A stretch of 64,000 bases of DNA. It comes from CAIQPV01 sp963719855 (GTDB lineage: Bacteria; Pseudomonadota; Gammaproteobacteria; Burkholderiales; Gallionellaceae). Below are positions 27,912 to 36,503 of this stretch, in pieces. The notes beneath the pieces are model-generated. The model searched no databases. It was given only the letters and a program-made list of their open reading frames with translations, and was not told where the DNA came from. Every line of letters begins with the position of its first letter. The first letter of the stretch is position 1. The stretch spans positions 372,001-436,000 of the forward strand of contig CAVRDK010000004.1 of the NCBI GenBank assembly GCA_963719855.1. Direction: 5' to 3'. The position numbers were made by a program, and so were the translations under genes.

Positions 27912-28682
27912 ATGGGAAATCCAGTATTAAAATTGCAAAACTTCCTGGGCATGGAGGGGCTGTTCGTGCGTGACAGCGCGGCTCTGCTAGGGCGTGTGCT
28001 CAATGCATTGCCGGTGTTGATCAAGTGGCCGGTACGCAACGTGCTGCTTAAACAGCTTTATTTTACGGGTATTCAATCGGCGGGGCCAATTAGCGTCATG
28101 GGCTTTTTGGCGGGTATGATCATGGTGATGCATGTCAGCAGCTTGGTCGGGCGCAACGAATTATTGACTTTGCATGTGTTGATTTGGATTGTGGTGCGGG
28201 AACTGGGACCTTTGCTGACGGCGATTGTAATCGTCGGACGCAGCAGTTCAGCGATAGCAAGCGAACTCGCCGCGATGCAGGTGAATGGCGAAATCAAGAG
28301 TTTGCGGCGCATGGGCATCTCACCCGTTGAATATTTAGTGATGCCGAGAATGTTAGCGATGACGATCACCAGTGCAGCGCTGACTTTCTACTTTCAGGTC
28401 GTCGCTATCGGTACGGGCATGGTCGTGACCGCGTGGAATATCGACGTTTCCTTGATAGGTGAGATCGGGCATTTTTTTGAGATGATCAGTTATCGGGATA
28501 TATTTGCGGCACTGTTGAAAAGTCTCTGCTTCGGAATGTTGGTGTCGGTGGTGTCTTGCTATTATGGGCTGACAGTGAATCGGGCCATGACGGGAATCCC
28601 GGTGGCTGCGTCACGTGCGGTCATGCGCAGTTTGTTGGCGGTGTTCGCATGTGATGGATTAATCACGGCTCTGGTTTTCTAA
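27912..28682 (+). CDS. mlaE: MlaE-family ABC transporter permease
   Basis: Inner-membrane permease of MCE-type lipid transport systems. 256 residues with five or six hydrophobic segments and the family signature IVVRELGPLLTAIVIVGRSS, SAIASELAAMQVNGEI and LRRMGISPVEYLVMPRMLA. A shortened second half (MTGIPVAASRAVM) keeps the family end. It is the first gene of an operon with a degenerate ATPase, an MCE protein and a lipoprotein. The substrate is probably a phospholipid, by family. Confidence 0.92.
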   Translation: MGNPVLKLQNFLGMEGLFVRDSAALLGRVLNALPVLIKWPVRNVLLKQLYFTGIQSAGPISVMGFLAGMIMVMHVSSLVGRNELLTLHVLIWIVVRELGPLLTAIVIVGRSSSAIASELAAMQVNGEIKSLRRMGISPVEYLVMPRMLAMTITSAALTFYFQVVAIGTGMVVTAWNIDVSLIGEIGHFFEMISYRDIFAALLKSLCFGMLVSVVSCYYGLTVNRAMTGIPVAASRAVMRSLLAVFACDGLITALVF

Positions 28683-28683
28683 A

Positions 28684-28824
28684 GGGAACCTCTATAAATC
28701 CAATTTTCGTCGCCATACTGCGTTGCTCATAAAAAATTACTTCTAACATATCAGGTATATGCGTCGGCACAATTTTTTAATCGCGCCTTGTCTGACTTAG
28801 AAAATTGAATTTATAGAGGCTCCC
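28684..28824. repeat. Dispersed palindromic element, family B, copy 2 (MITE-like)
   Basis: 25-bp terminal arms at 28684-28708 and 28800-28824 match as inverted repeats at 23 of 25 positions (GGGAACCTCTATAAATCCAA on the left). The interior (CTGCGTTGC, AAAAAATTACTT, ACATAT, ATATGCGTCG, AATTTTTTAATCGCGCCTTG) parallels the element at 12590-12712 read in reverse. It sits 1 bp after the mlaE stop and 5 bp before the next start, and its AGAGG may serve as that gene's ribosome site. Confidence 0.75.
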
Positions 28825-28829
28825 TAAAT

Positions 28830-29528
28830 ATGACTGCACTGTTCAGATTTATTGATGTGCGTTGCGAAGGTTCGGATCGCGCCTATTCTTTTACTCTGCA
28901 CTCGGGCGAGACGCGACTGTTGCAACTTTCATCCGAAGCTGAAAAAGAGGCCATGATTGATTTGGCAATCGGAGAAACGGATGGAGGGCAAGGCAATATA
29001 GAGATCGCGCAAGGCGATACAGGACGCGACAACATGGCAGACATCTTCCCGCAGGGGGGCGGAAAGCAAGATAATGAGGCCACGCCGACTATATGGCAGT
29101 CGTTGAGCGCAAGCCGCCCGGGTCGTGTGGGTTGGGTGGCAGCAAATGGTGGCCTGATCAGCAACCTGAAAATCTGGGAAAATGTCACTCTGCCGCTGTG
29201 GTATCACGCCAAGCGTGAGGTGATTGAAACAGAGCAAAGTGTTACGCATTGGTTGGGCGTGCTGGGAATGGATCAGGATGCGTTCGCCGAATTCATGGCC
29301 GCTTCGCCGCATAGTAGCGAACTTTGGCAACGCAAATTGGCGGGGCTGTTGCGCGCTTTGGTGCAAATGCCGCAGGTGCTGGTGGTGGATGCAGGCGTGT
29401 TTGAGGATGTCAAAGAACCTTTGGCATGCAGTTGGATAACGGCGCTGGAGGCTTATGCCGCGCAAGGGCATACGGTATTAGTGATAGCCGACAAGCCGAC
29501 GACCCTGCCCTGGGAAAAGATCGAGTGA
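28830..29528 (+). CDS. Degenerate MlaF-like ABC ATPase lacking catalytic motifs
   Basis: 232 residues in the position of MlaF, the ATPase of Mla systems. The layout of an ABC ATPase is traceable: a Q-loop region VGWVAANGGLISNLKIWENV and a signature-like region SSELWQRKLAGLLRALVQMP followed by VLVVDAGVFEDV. However, the Walker A P-loop is absent (LLQLSSEAEKEAM in its place) and the Walker B glutamate is replaced (VDAG instead of DEP). It should not hydrolyse ATP. The frame is intact, which argues for a retained structural or regulatory role. Confidence 0.75.
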   Translation: MTALFRFIDVRCEGSDRAYSFTLHSGETRLLQLSSEAEKEAMIDLAIGETDGGQGNIEIAQGDTGRDNMADIFPQGGGKQDNEATPTIWQSLSASRPGRVGWVAANGGLISNLKIWENVTLPLWYHAKREVIETEQSVTHWLGVLGMDQDAFAEFMAASPHSSELWQRKLAGLLRALVQMPQVLVVDAGVFEDVKEPLACSWITALEAYAAQGHTVLVIADKPTTLPWEKIE

Positions 29529-29529
29529 G

Positions 29530-30495
29530 GTGTATGTGACATTGCTAACTGACAAAGACGAGCGTTTCAAATATCTGTTCGGTAAGACCGCCATATTCAT
29601 ATTGCTCGCGGCGATGGGAATAGGATTGGCTTTTTTCTGGGCGGGAGAAAAAAAAGACGCGTTCACGCCAAAATCCCCGATATATTTTGTCGCCGATAGC
29701 GGAGAAGACTTGAGTGTAGGTATGCCTGTTAAATTCAGCGGATTCAAGATCGGTAAGCTGAACGCTCTGACTCTGGATGAGCAGGGACTCGTACAAGTCG
29801 AGGTCAGCATCGAAACGAAGCATCTCAGGTTGATCAGGCAGAATGCTGTGATGACCCTGAAAAAAGAAGGAGTAATTGGTGACGGGGTGCTCGAAATCAG
29901 CCGGGGGGCAGAAGATAAACCTGTCTTGGCAGCGGGCGACAAAGTACGTTTCAAGCGTGCCAACGGATTGGAACAAACAGTGGCCGACATAAAGGATCGC
30001 ATCATGCCTATCCTCGGCGATTTGCATCATACATTGCATGCTCCTGATGGCGACGTGCGCCTGACATTACAGAACCTGCGTGAATTCTCAGCCGAGATAC
30101 GAGGCACGCGGGAGCGTATGGATCGTGTGCTGGACAGTGTCGATGCCAACCTCAACAATGAAGTAAGGCCATTGCTGCGCTCCTTGCGCCAATCGGCGGC
30201 AAATACTGAGAAGATATCGGCAAAATTCAACCAAGAGTTACCCGCATTGTTGAATAAGACTGATTCCAGCCTGGAGAACCTGCGCATGACCAGCGAGATC
30301 ATTAAAAATACGGTACAGCGTTCTGCTCCCCAGATACCGGGGATGCTGGGAGAGGCACGCGAAACCATGGACATGACACGGGGAGTGATTGGTGATACGC
30401 AGGAAGTGATCGATTCCTTGAGCACACATTGGCCGTTAAAGAGTGTTGTTCCTGCACCAGAGACCGGACCGGTCAAAATGGATAGCCATGACTAG
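29530..30495 (+). CDS. mlaD: MCE/MlaD-family lipid-binding protein
   Basis: 321 residues starting at GTG 29530 right after the previous stop. One transmembrane helix (about residues 18-40) anchors a periplasmic MCE domain (about 45-125) with VGMPVKFSGFKIGKLNAL, then a long coiled-coil-like tail. The family forms hexameric rings that carry lipids between membranes. It shares the operon with mlaE and the degenerate ATPase and overlaps the lipoprotein gene by 8 bp. Confidence 0.9.
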   Translation: MYVTLLTDKDERFKYLFGKTAIFILLAAMGIGLAFFWAGEKKDAFTPKSPIYFVADSGEDLSVGMPVKFSGFKIGKLNALTLDEQGLVQVEVSIETKHLRLIRQNAVMTLKKEGVIGDGVLEISRGAEDKPVLAAGDKVRFKRANGLEQTVADIKDRIMPILGDLHHTLHAPDGDVRLTLQNLREFSAEIRGTRERMDRVLDSVDANLNNEVRPLLRSLRQSAANTEKISAKFNQELPALLNKTDSSLENLRMTSEIIKNTVQRSAPQIPGMLGEARETMDMTRGVIGDTQEVIDSLSTHWPLKSVVPAPETGPVKMDSHD

Positions 30496-31297
30496 ATTAT
30501 TTATATTATTGCTGACGGGAATGTTGGCTGCTTGCGGGAGCGCTCCTGCCCCACGCTTGCCGCAAGCGTTGGAACAAGCACAAGCCGCAAACAAAGATGC
30601 ACGAAGGGCATTAAGGAGTGATGAGTTGTTGCGTGCGCAACATGATTTCGCCAAAGCTCTGGTGCTGCAACAATCGCTGGACGACTATGCGGGGGCCGCC
30701 ACGACGCTGATTAACCTGGCCACGGTGACCCATCAGCTGCATGACGATGAGGCCGCACTGGCTTGGCTGGATAAGATACTGCTGGAGAAAGCGCAGATAT
30801 ATCCGCCGGAATCCCACCTGATAGCGGCCTTTCGCAAGGCCGTTATCTTGACCAATCTGGCGCGATTGAGCGAGGCCGATGCGGCCTTGCAGTTGTCTGA
30901 AAAACTGTGCGAGAAAAAATGCACATTACGCTTCGGTATAGACGCATTGCGCGCGCGTTTGTTGTTGCTGAAAGGCGATACGGAAGGTGCGCTCGTATTG
31001 GCACAAGCGGTCAGCAAGGAGGCCAACGCTGGGAAAGAGGAGCAAGCCAATGCCTTGCGCGTTGTCGCTGCGGCCGAAGAGAAGTTGGCACGCTACGCGA
31101 GTGCGTTGCAACATTACCAGGCCGTGCTGGAGATGGATAAGTCGCTAAGCCTGAGTCTCCGTATCGGTGAAGATTTAAACGGAATGGCCCGCACATCGGC
31201 TCAATTGGGGCACGATCAGGAAGCCGCCGTATATGCACGGCGTGCCGTGTTGGTAAACGAATCTTATCGCCAGAGTGTTATGGCGACGGGTGAATGA
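30488..31297 (+). CDS. TPR-like lipoprotein of the MCE operon
   Basis: 269 residues from ATG 30488. The signal peptide ends in a lipobox LAAC at about residues 13-16, so it is a lipoprotein. The rest is helical with tetratricopeptide-like repeats (ALVLQQSLDDYAGAATTLIN, KLARYASALQHYQAVLEMD). Operon position suggests an outer-membrane or periplasmic accessory to the lipid transporter. An in-frame ATG at 30443 is rejected because it would bury the signal peptide. Confidence 0.85.
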   Translation: MTRLFILLLTGMLAACGSAPAPRLPQALEQAQAANKDARRALRSDELLRAQHDFAKALVLQQSLDDYAGAATTLINLATVTHQLHDDEAALAWLDKILLEKAQIYPPESHLIAAFRKAVILTNLARLSEADAALQLSEKLCEKKCTLRFGIDALRARLLLLKGDTEGALVLAQAVSKEANAGKEEQANALRVVAAAEEKLARYASALQHYQAVLEMDKSLSLSLRIGEDLNGMARTSAQLGHDQEAAVYARRAVLVNESYRQSVMATGE

Positions 31298-31319
31298 GAG
31301 GTTACGACTCTTGTTTTCA

Positions 31320-32018
31320 TCACTGCGAAACGACAATCAACCCTCTCGCTTTATTGCTGGTGGTATCGAGGGTGGCAATCGCCTGTCGCAGGGTGCTGAT
31401 ACCGACCCACACCGGGGGATATTTATACTTTGCCACATCGAGAATCAGCACGCTGTCTGTCTGCGCGTCATAGGCGGCCAGGACTGACCAATGTCCGCCG
31501 CCTATCTGGCCAAGATTCGCACGAAAATAATTGATCAGCACGAACTGCCCGTCATCACCCAGCGCTTTTTGCAACAAAGTGCGTAGCCCTTCATCGTTCA
31601 GGGTATCACCGGCGATGGATTTTACTTTGACGCCGTGAAGAGCCAGTGTTTCGGCCATCTGCTCCCTTGTCATTCCCATGGCCAGCACGGTTTGTGGGCT
31701 AATAACTTTCGTGACTTCGGGCGTGAAATAGTTGCGCTGGGTAAAATAGGCGTAGGGCGCATAAGCAGAATCAACAGGTTTCTTGATCGGCATGGCGTTG
31801 AGTACGGTGATGGCGCTGGCTACGGAGCAATAGGACTGGGTGTTCTGCATAGCGAACGTCGGACTCAGTTGCCAATAATCCGCATCAGCCGGGATGCGGG
31901 CGCGCAAGGTCTTGCCTGTCTCCGAATTCCAATAGACCACGGCGGGTTCTTCGCCTGCGAGGACGGAAGTCGCGGATACTAAAAAAGACAGTATGAGTAA
32001 AAACAATATATTGTTCAT
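31320..32018 (-). CDS. Phytochelatin synthase-like secreted protein
   Basis: 232 residues with a signal peptide (about 1-21, VLAGEE). The papain-like phytochelatin synthase fold is indicated by the cysteine in QSYCSVASAITVLNA, the histidine in GGGHWSVLAAYD and the aspartate in LILDVAKYKYPPVWV, the family's Cys-His-Asp triad. Bacterial one-domain members mostly cleave glycine from glutathione and make little phytochelatin. Export to the periplasm is predicted from the signal peptide. Confidence 0.9.
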   Translation of the reverse strand: MNNILFLLILSFLVSATSVLAGEEPAVVYWNSETGKTLRARIPADADYWQLSPTFAMQNTQSYCSVASAITVLNAMPIKKPVDSAYAPYAYFTQRNYFTPEVTKVISPQTVLAMGMTREQMAETLALHGVKVKSIAGDTLNDEGLRTLLQKALGDDGQFVLINYFRANLGQIGGGHWSVLAAYDAQTDSVLILDVAKYKYPPVWVGISTLRQAIATLDTTSNKARGLIVVSQ

Positions 32019-32376
32019 AAATTGCCTCCTGATTTCTGATAATTTGCGGCTTTGCGAAGATGTAGAAAAGCCCCGTTCTTATGTATGATATTAGTGCATA
32101 TTTTAAAATTGATGGCACCCTTGAATTCGCCGGGAATTGAGCGTATAAAATAAACGTGGTTGTTTAAACCACAAGTTTGGGAAAGTTAACCATTACAGGG
32201 AGACGCTTATCGAGATCGCAACGACTGACTATTTGTAGCTGTTGCTCCATCAGCATTCGTGCTGACCAAGTTGGCATCCCATAGCCGACAAATAACGCCG
32301 CTGAATGCGGCGTTATTCATTCCCGGACTTTGTGTCATTCTTTTTCCTGTGGAGCACTGCGGCTTTAGCCGGTTAG
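32019..32376. other. Intergenic region upstream of the phytochelatin synthase-like gene
   Basis: 358 bases between two minus-strand genes. It contains a strong hairpin at 32291-32317, listed separately, and a small palindrome GTGGTTGTTTAAACCAC near 32156 that could be an operator. No gene is supported. Confidence 0.5.
32291..32317 (-). terminator. Hairpin after the sensor kinase operon
   Basis: AATAACGCCGC, TGAAT loop, GCGGCGTTATT: an 11-bp perfect stem located 60 bp beyond the stop of the minus-strand kinase gene. On the minus strand it is followed by TTATTTGT, a weak U-rich tail. It may end the 36503-32377 transcript. Confidence 0.55.
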
Positions 32377-33879
32377 TTAATCTTCCATATGCGGACATCC
32401 AACGTTTGAGTTCTGTGGGCATCTCACCGTCATACCAAGCCCGCCGCCAGGCAGGTTGTCAAATCCAATCTCGCCACCAAGATGCAAGACGCGCTCACGC
32501 ATGCCGCGTATGCCGAAGGAGGTTGAGGCAATAGTATTTCCTTCTGACAGGCCGCGCCCATTGTCTTTGATCAACAGAACAACTTCGTTGTTACCGGGCC
32601 GGAATTCGGCTTCCACTCTGGATGCGCCGGAATGCCGCGCAGCATTGGTAAGAGCTTCCTGGAAGATACGGAACAGGTTAATCGACAACGTCTTGTCCAA
32701 CCTGTCTATGCAGTCTTTGCTGCAATTGTCTTTGCTAAAGGCGCAGGCGACATGGCATTCGATGCCGGTGTGTTTGTGGAATTGGTCAGCTTGCCATTTA
32801 AGTGCTTCCACTAGGCCGTAATCATCTAATATGGTCGGGCGCAGGTCGGTGATAATGCGACGCGTGGCTGCCAGTGCGCTTTCAAGCAGGTCGATCATGG
32901 ATTCTACGCGCGCAAACAGTGGCGTTGCTTTCTGTTCGGCAGACAGCCCGCTATCCAGTGCGTGTGCTTCTATTTTGAGGGCGGCCAGCGTGCTGCCAAG
33001 ATCGTCGTGAATTTCCCGCGCTAAACTGGTTTTTTCTTCCTCGCGCACGGCTTGCAGGTGCGCCGACAACTCGCGCAGATGTTGTTTTTCCGCTGCGGCC
33101 TTGCGCAGGGTGATGTCGCGCGAGGCCGCGTAGATATAGCCCTTGCCTTCGATCTCGATCCCAGAAGAGTTAATTTCGACATCCAGAATCACGTCGTCGC
33201 TACGGCGAAAGCGGGTTTCAAATACAACCTTGCCGTGGTGTGCAATCAGCTCGTCGATGCGTGCCTTGATGTTCGCCCATGATGACTGCACATCCCAGTC
33301 CGTGACACGCAACTTGCCGATAGCCGAGTGGTCGAGGCCGAGCATGTTCAGGAATGCGTCATTAGCCTCGACCAGTATGCCGTCGCAATCCAGAATATGG
33401 ATGCCGTCACTCGCCGTTTTCAAGATAGTCCGCAGGCGGATGCGCTCCCGTTCGGCAATGATTTCAGCCCGCTTGCGCGCGCGGATGCCTTGCTCAGCTG
33501 CCAGCGTCCGCTGAACAGCCGGTCCCAGGCGCGCCAGCCGCTCTTTTAGTATGTAATCCCTGGCGCCCGCATGGATGAACTCCACCGCCTCGATGTCTGT
33601 AAGTACGCCGGTGACCATGATCATGGGTATTTCTGGGTGGTCGCGCAGCACTATTTCCAAAGCGGTCATGCCGTCGAAGTCAGGCAGCTTGTAGTCTGAC
33701 AGGATGATGTCAGGACGAAATTCTTCGAGTGCCCTGATAAATGTATCCCGCGTTTCCACGCGTATTGAAGTGAAAGTGATACCAGCCTTGCGCAGTTCAC
33801 GCTCCGCCAATTCCGCATCGTTTGGCGTGTCTTCCAACATCAAGACACGCAACTCCCGATTTATGGGCATCTGCTCCAT
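32377..33879 (-). CDS. Receiver-PAS-HisKA_3 hybrid sensor kinase
   Basis: 500 residues: N-terminal receiver with IILSDYKLPDFDG (about 54-66) and DYILKE; a PAS domain (about 140-265); a dimerisation/phospho-acceptor domain of the NarX/DegS class with LAREIHDDLGSTLAALK (His near 291); and a HATPase domain with NAARHSGA and DNGRGL. It has no transmembrane segment, so it is cytosolic. It lies 7 bp from the preceding response regulator. Confidence 0.93.
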   Translation of the reverse strand: MEQMPINRELRVLMLEDTPNDAELAERELRKAGITFTSIRVETRDTFIRALEEFRPDIILSDYKLPDFDGMTALEIVLRDHPEIPMIMVTGVLTDIEAVEFIHAGARDYILKERLARLGPAVQRTLAAEQGIRARKRAEIIAERERIRLRTILKTASDGIHILDCDGILVEANDAFLNMLGLDHSAIGKLRVTDWDVQSSWANIKARIDELIAHHGKVVFETRFRRSDDVILDVEINSSGIEIEGKGYIYAASRDITLRKAAAEKQHLRELSAHLQAVREEEKTSLAREIHDDLGSTLAALKIEAHALDSGLSAEQKATPLFARVESMIDLLESALAATRRIITDLRPTILDDYGLVEALKWQADQFHKHTGIECHVACAFSKDNCSKDCIDRLDKTLSINLFRIFQEALTNAARHSGASRVEAEFRPGNNEVVLLIKDNGRGLSEGNTIASTSFGIRGMRERVLHLGGEIGFDNLPGGGLGMTVRCPQNSNVGCPHMED

Positions 33880-33886
33880 GGCGACT

Positions 33887-34336
33887 TCACCGCAACCCGC
33901 GTTGGTTCACTAACTGCCAGTAAAGCCCCAGTTCGGACACCACCTTGACGAATTCATCAAACTCCACTGGCTTGCATATGTAACTATTAACGCCGAGTTG
34001 GTAACTCTCCACCACATCCCTGTCCTCCTTGGAAGAGGTCAGCACTACCACAGGGATAGTCCTGGTTCGCTCGTCGTTCTTGACGCGGCGCAACACTTCC
34101 ATGCCATCCACCTTGGGCAGACGCAAGTCCAGCAAGATCACATTGGGGGTGTTCGTCACCTGACGTTCGCTATAGGCACCGGTGGCGAAGATGAAATCCA
34201 GCGCCTCTGCACCGTCCTTGACCCAGGCCAATTTGTTGGACAGGATGCTTTTCTTCAGCGCGCGAATGGCCAACTCCGCATCGGTTGAATTGTCTTCAAC
34301 CAACAGGATTTCCACTTCTTTTACTTTATTAGGCAT
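33887..34336 (-). CDS. Single-domain response regulator (Rcp1-like)
   Basis: 149 residues from ATG 34336 (MPNKVKEVEILLVEDN). Receiver motifs: EDNSTDAE, VILLDLRLPKVDG, VLTSSKEDRD and the lysine in SYICKPVE. A longer frame to 34555 adds non-receiver residues overlapping the kinase and is rejected. It overlaps the upstream kinase by 8 bp, so the two are probably a cognate pair. Confidence 0.93.
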   Translation of the reverse strand: MPNKVKEVEILLVEDNSTDAELAIRALKKSILSNKLAWVKDGAEALDFIFATGAYSERQVTNTPNVILLDLRLPKVDGMEVLRRVKNDERTRTIPVVVLTSSKEDRDVVESYQLGVNSYICKPVEFDEFVKVVSELGLYWQLVNQRGLR

Positions 34337-35636
34337 GATTATTTTTCTTGGCGGGTAAAGCAAAATAAATGGCCGCGCCTTCATTGACCTTGCCCTCTGC
34401 CCATACTCTTCCGCCGTGGCGGGTGATGATGCGCTGGACGATGGCGAGCCCGATGCCAGTGCCTTCAAACTCGTTAACGGAATGTAGACGCTGAAACACA
34501 CCGAACAGCTTGTCGGCATACTGCATGTCGAAACCGGCTCCATTGTCCCGAACAAAGTAAATGGCTTCGTTATCCTTGATGGAACCGCCGACCTTAATTA
34601 TAGCGTGCTCCCTGAAGTGGCTGAACTTGATGGCATTTGACAGCAGGTTGACGAATACCTGATGCATCATGGCATGGTCGCCTGTTGCCGGGGGAATAGG
34701 TTCGATATTCACTTGCAGCTTGCTGTTGGCAACAACAGGTTGAAGTTCTTCGACAACTTCGCGTGCCAATTCTTCCATGTCGATCTCAGAAAAAGTCATT
34801 TCCAAGCTGCTGCTGCGGGAAAACTGCAGAATGTCATCAATCAGTTGTCCCATCCGGCGGGTATTGTCCCGCACCACGTTGAGCAGACGCTTGCCTTCAT
34901 CATCCAGTTTGTCGGCGTAGTCATCCAGCAGGATGTGGGAGAATCCATCTATGGCGCGCAACGGCGTGCGCAGGTCATGCGAGACCGAATAGGAGAAAGT
35001 TTCCAATTCTTTGTTGGCGGCTTCGAGTTGAGAAGTGCGTTGCAATACCCGTTGCTCTAGCTCGGCGTTAAGCTGGCTAACGGTCGCCTTTTCTTTACTC
35101 AAATTTTGAAATAGTCTAGCGTTATCGAGAGCGATACTAGCCTGATTGGCAAACAAGGTTAGCACCGTCAAATCACGTTGATTGAAGGCGCCACCGCCTT
35201 GCTTGCCCATCGCCGATAAGCCACCGGCTATGGTGCCACGGCAAATCAGTGGCACGAGGAGACTTGATGCCATACCAGGTTCCCATCGGGCGTTAGCAGC
35301 CAGGTCGAAATTTTCTTCACTCTCACCGAAAAGTAATGGTCGCTGATGCTGTATTACCCATCCACAAGCACCCTCATTGATAGGAAATGTCTGGCCAAGA
35401 ATTATTTCGGCATATTTGCCACTCGCAGCGCGATAAGTGAACGATTGCCGCTCTGTATCTATTATTGGCACGATCAGTGTCTCGGCATGGACGACTTGAC
35501 ATGCAGTCTCGGCTACCAGCGTCAGTACTCTTTCCAGCTCCAGTTCAGAAACCAGGCGTTTTCCAAGTTCAAGCAAAAGTGCCAGTTCTTCGTGGCTGAG
35601 ATCGGGAAGGATGACTTTGTCGCCAAGTACGTCCAT
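34329..35636 (-). CDS. GAF-domain sensor histidine kinase
   Basis: 435 residues from ATG 35636. The GAF domain (about 20-170) includes INEGACGWVIQHQRPLLFGE. A coiled-coil linker follows, then HisKA with FSYSVSHDLRTPLRAIDGFS and HATPase with NLLSNAIKFSH, DNGAGFD and GTGIGLAIVQRI. It is phytochrome-kinase-like in its C-terminus. A GTG at 35738 is an alternative start but would overlap the dsrE-like gene by 56 bp. No membrane segment. Confidence 0.9.
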   Translation of the reverse strand: MDVLGDKVILPDLSHEELALLLELGKRLVSELELERVLTLVAETACQVVHAETLIVPIIDTERQSFTYRAASGKYAEIILGQTFPINEGACGWVIQHQRPLLFGESEENFDLAANARWEPGMASSLLVPLICRGTIAGGLSAMGKQGGGAFNQRDLTVLTLFANQASIALDNARLFQNLSKEKATVSQLNAELEQRVLQRTSQLEAANKELETFSYSVSHDLRTPLRAIDGFSHILLDDYADKLDDEGKRLLNVVRDNTRRMGQLIDDILQFSRSSSLEMTFSEIDMEELAREVVEELQPVVANSKLQVNIEPIPPATGDHAMMHQVFVNLLSNAIKFSHFREHAIIKVGGSIKDNEAIYFVRDNGAGFDMQYADKLFGVFQRLHSVNEFEGTGIGLAIVQRIITRHGGRVWAEGKVNEGAAIYFALPAKKNNHA

Positions 35637-35682
35637 CGGAGGAAGTTGGTGCCTTTCAAATGTCGAGCGGTTATATCGGCTC

Positions 35683-36267
35683 TCAAAATGTAACGTTATA
35701 GTCGGCTGCCGCAATTTCGAGGTAATACGCACTGACACCCTTAACCTCGGATTCGACTATCAGGTCATCGGGAACTGAAAACGCCATGGCATCAACGCAG
35801 ATCTGACAGATGGTGAAACGAACGCCCAGATCGCGGGCATGAAGAACCAAATCCTCGACTTGAGCCATGCCCTTGCGGCGCATGATGTGGCGGATGATCA
35901 TCGGCCCAATGCCACCAAAATTGAGTTGCGAGAGCGGAAGATTGCAGGCACCGTCATGGTTGAGGCCGCGCACCACCCGTTGTAGCGCAACATCGGTTTC
36001 CGGTATTCGGCCCGGGCCACCACGTAGTTTGCCAAACCATTTGTCCAGAGAGAAATACGAGCGCGGTTTGCGTAGACAGTTCGCGCCGTAGAGCACGAAC
36101 CACATGCTCATTTCCATGCCCATCGCCTGAAAGCCTGCAGCGATCTCGAAAGCAAGGATCGCTTTGTCCAGTTCGCCGCTGACCAGCAGGATCGTGCCCT
36201 TCTTCTTTGGGGTCTTGGCAGATGCTTCTGGCTGGTTCGGGAATATTTGTTCGTTTTCCATGATCAT
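35683..36267 (-). CDS. DsrE-family protein (DsrE2-like)
   Basis: 194 residues. The DsrE/F fold is indicated by GTILLVSGELDKAILAFEIA, LYGANCLRKP and the C-terminal VRFTICQICVDAM. Cysteines in GANCLR and ICQIC are candidate sulfur carriers. DsrE2-type proteins pass sulfane sulfur with TusA in sulfur-oxidising bacteria. Its start overlaps the tusA stop by 4 bp, supporting a joint role. Confidence 0.85.
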   Translation of the reverse strand: MIMENEQIFPNQPEASAKTPKKKGTILLVSGELDKAILAFEIAAGFQAMGMEMSMWFVLYGANCLRKPRSYFSLDKWFGKLRGGPGRIPETDVALQRVVRGLNHDGACNLPLSQLNFGGIGPMIIRHIMRRKGMAQVEDLVLHARDLGVRFTICQICVDAMAFSVPDDLIVESEVKGVSAYYLEIAAADYNVTF

Positions 36268-36503
36268 CCACCCACCCTGATCAGCATGGATACGCTGTGT
36301 TTATCGTCGGCTGTAACTTCGAGCACGGCATGACCGTTAGCCTGGCAAAAGTCACGGACGGAAGTCTCAAAAATGGGGTCGTTGCCAGTGATATTAAGCG
36401 TCTGTCCCGACTTGAGACTATTGACAGATTTGGCCAGTTGAATCAAAGGCAAGGGGCAGCACACGCCGGAGACATCAACGCGCAAATCGATATTTTTAGA
36501 CAT
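36264..36503 (-). CDS. tusA: TusA-family sulfurtransferase
   Basis: 79 residues from ATG 36503, which follows a GAGGAG ribosome site. The sulfur-carrier motif is DVSGVCCPLPLIQLAKSV, with the Cys-Pro pair of the family (second cysteine expected to be active). Fold and length fit TusA/SirA. It pairs with the overlapping DsrE-like gene. The choice between a role in tRNA thiolation and in sulfur oxidation is inference; the context favours sulfur trafficking. Confidence 0.93.
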   Translation of the reverse strand: MSKNIDLRVDVSGVCCPLPLIQLAKSVNSLKSGQTLNITGNDPIFETSVRDFCQANGHAVLEVTADDKHSVSMLIRVGG

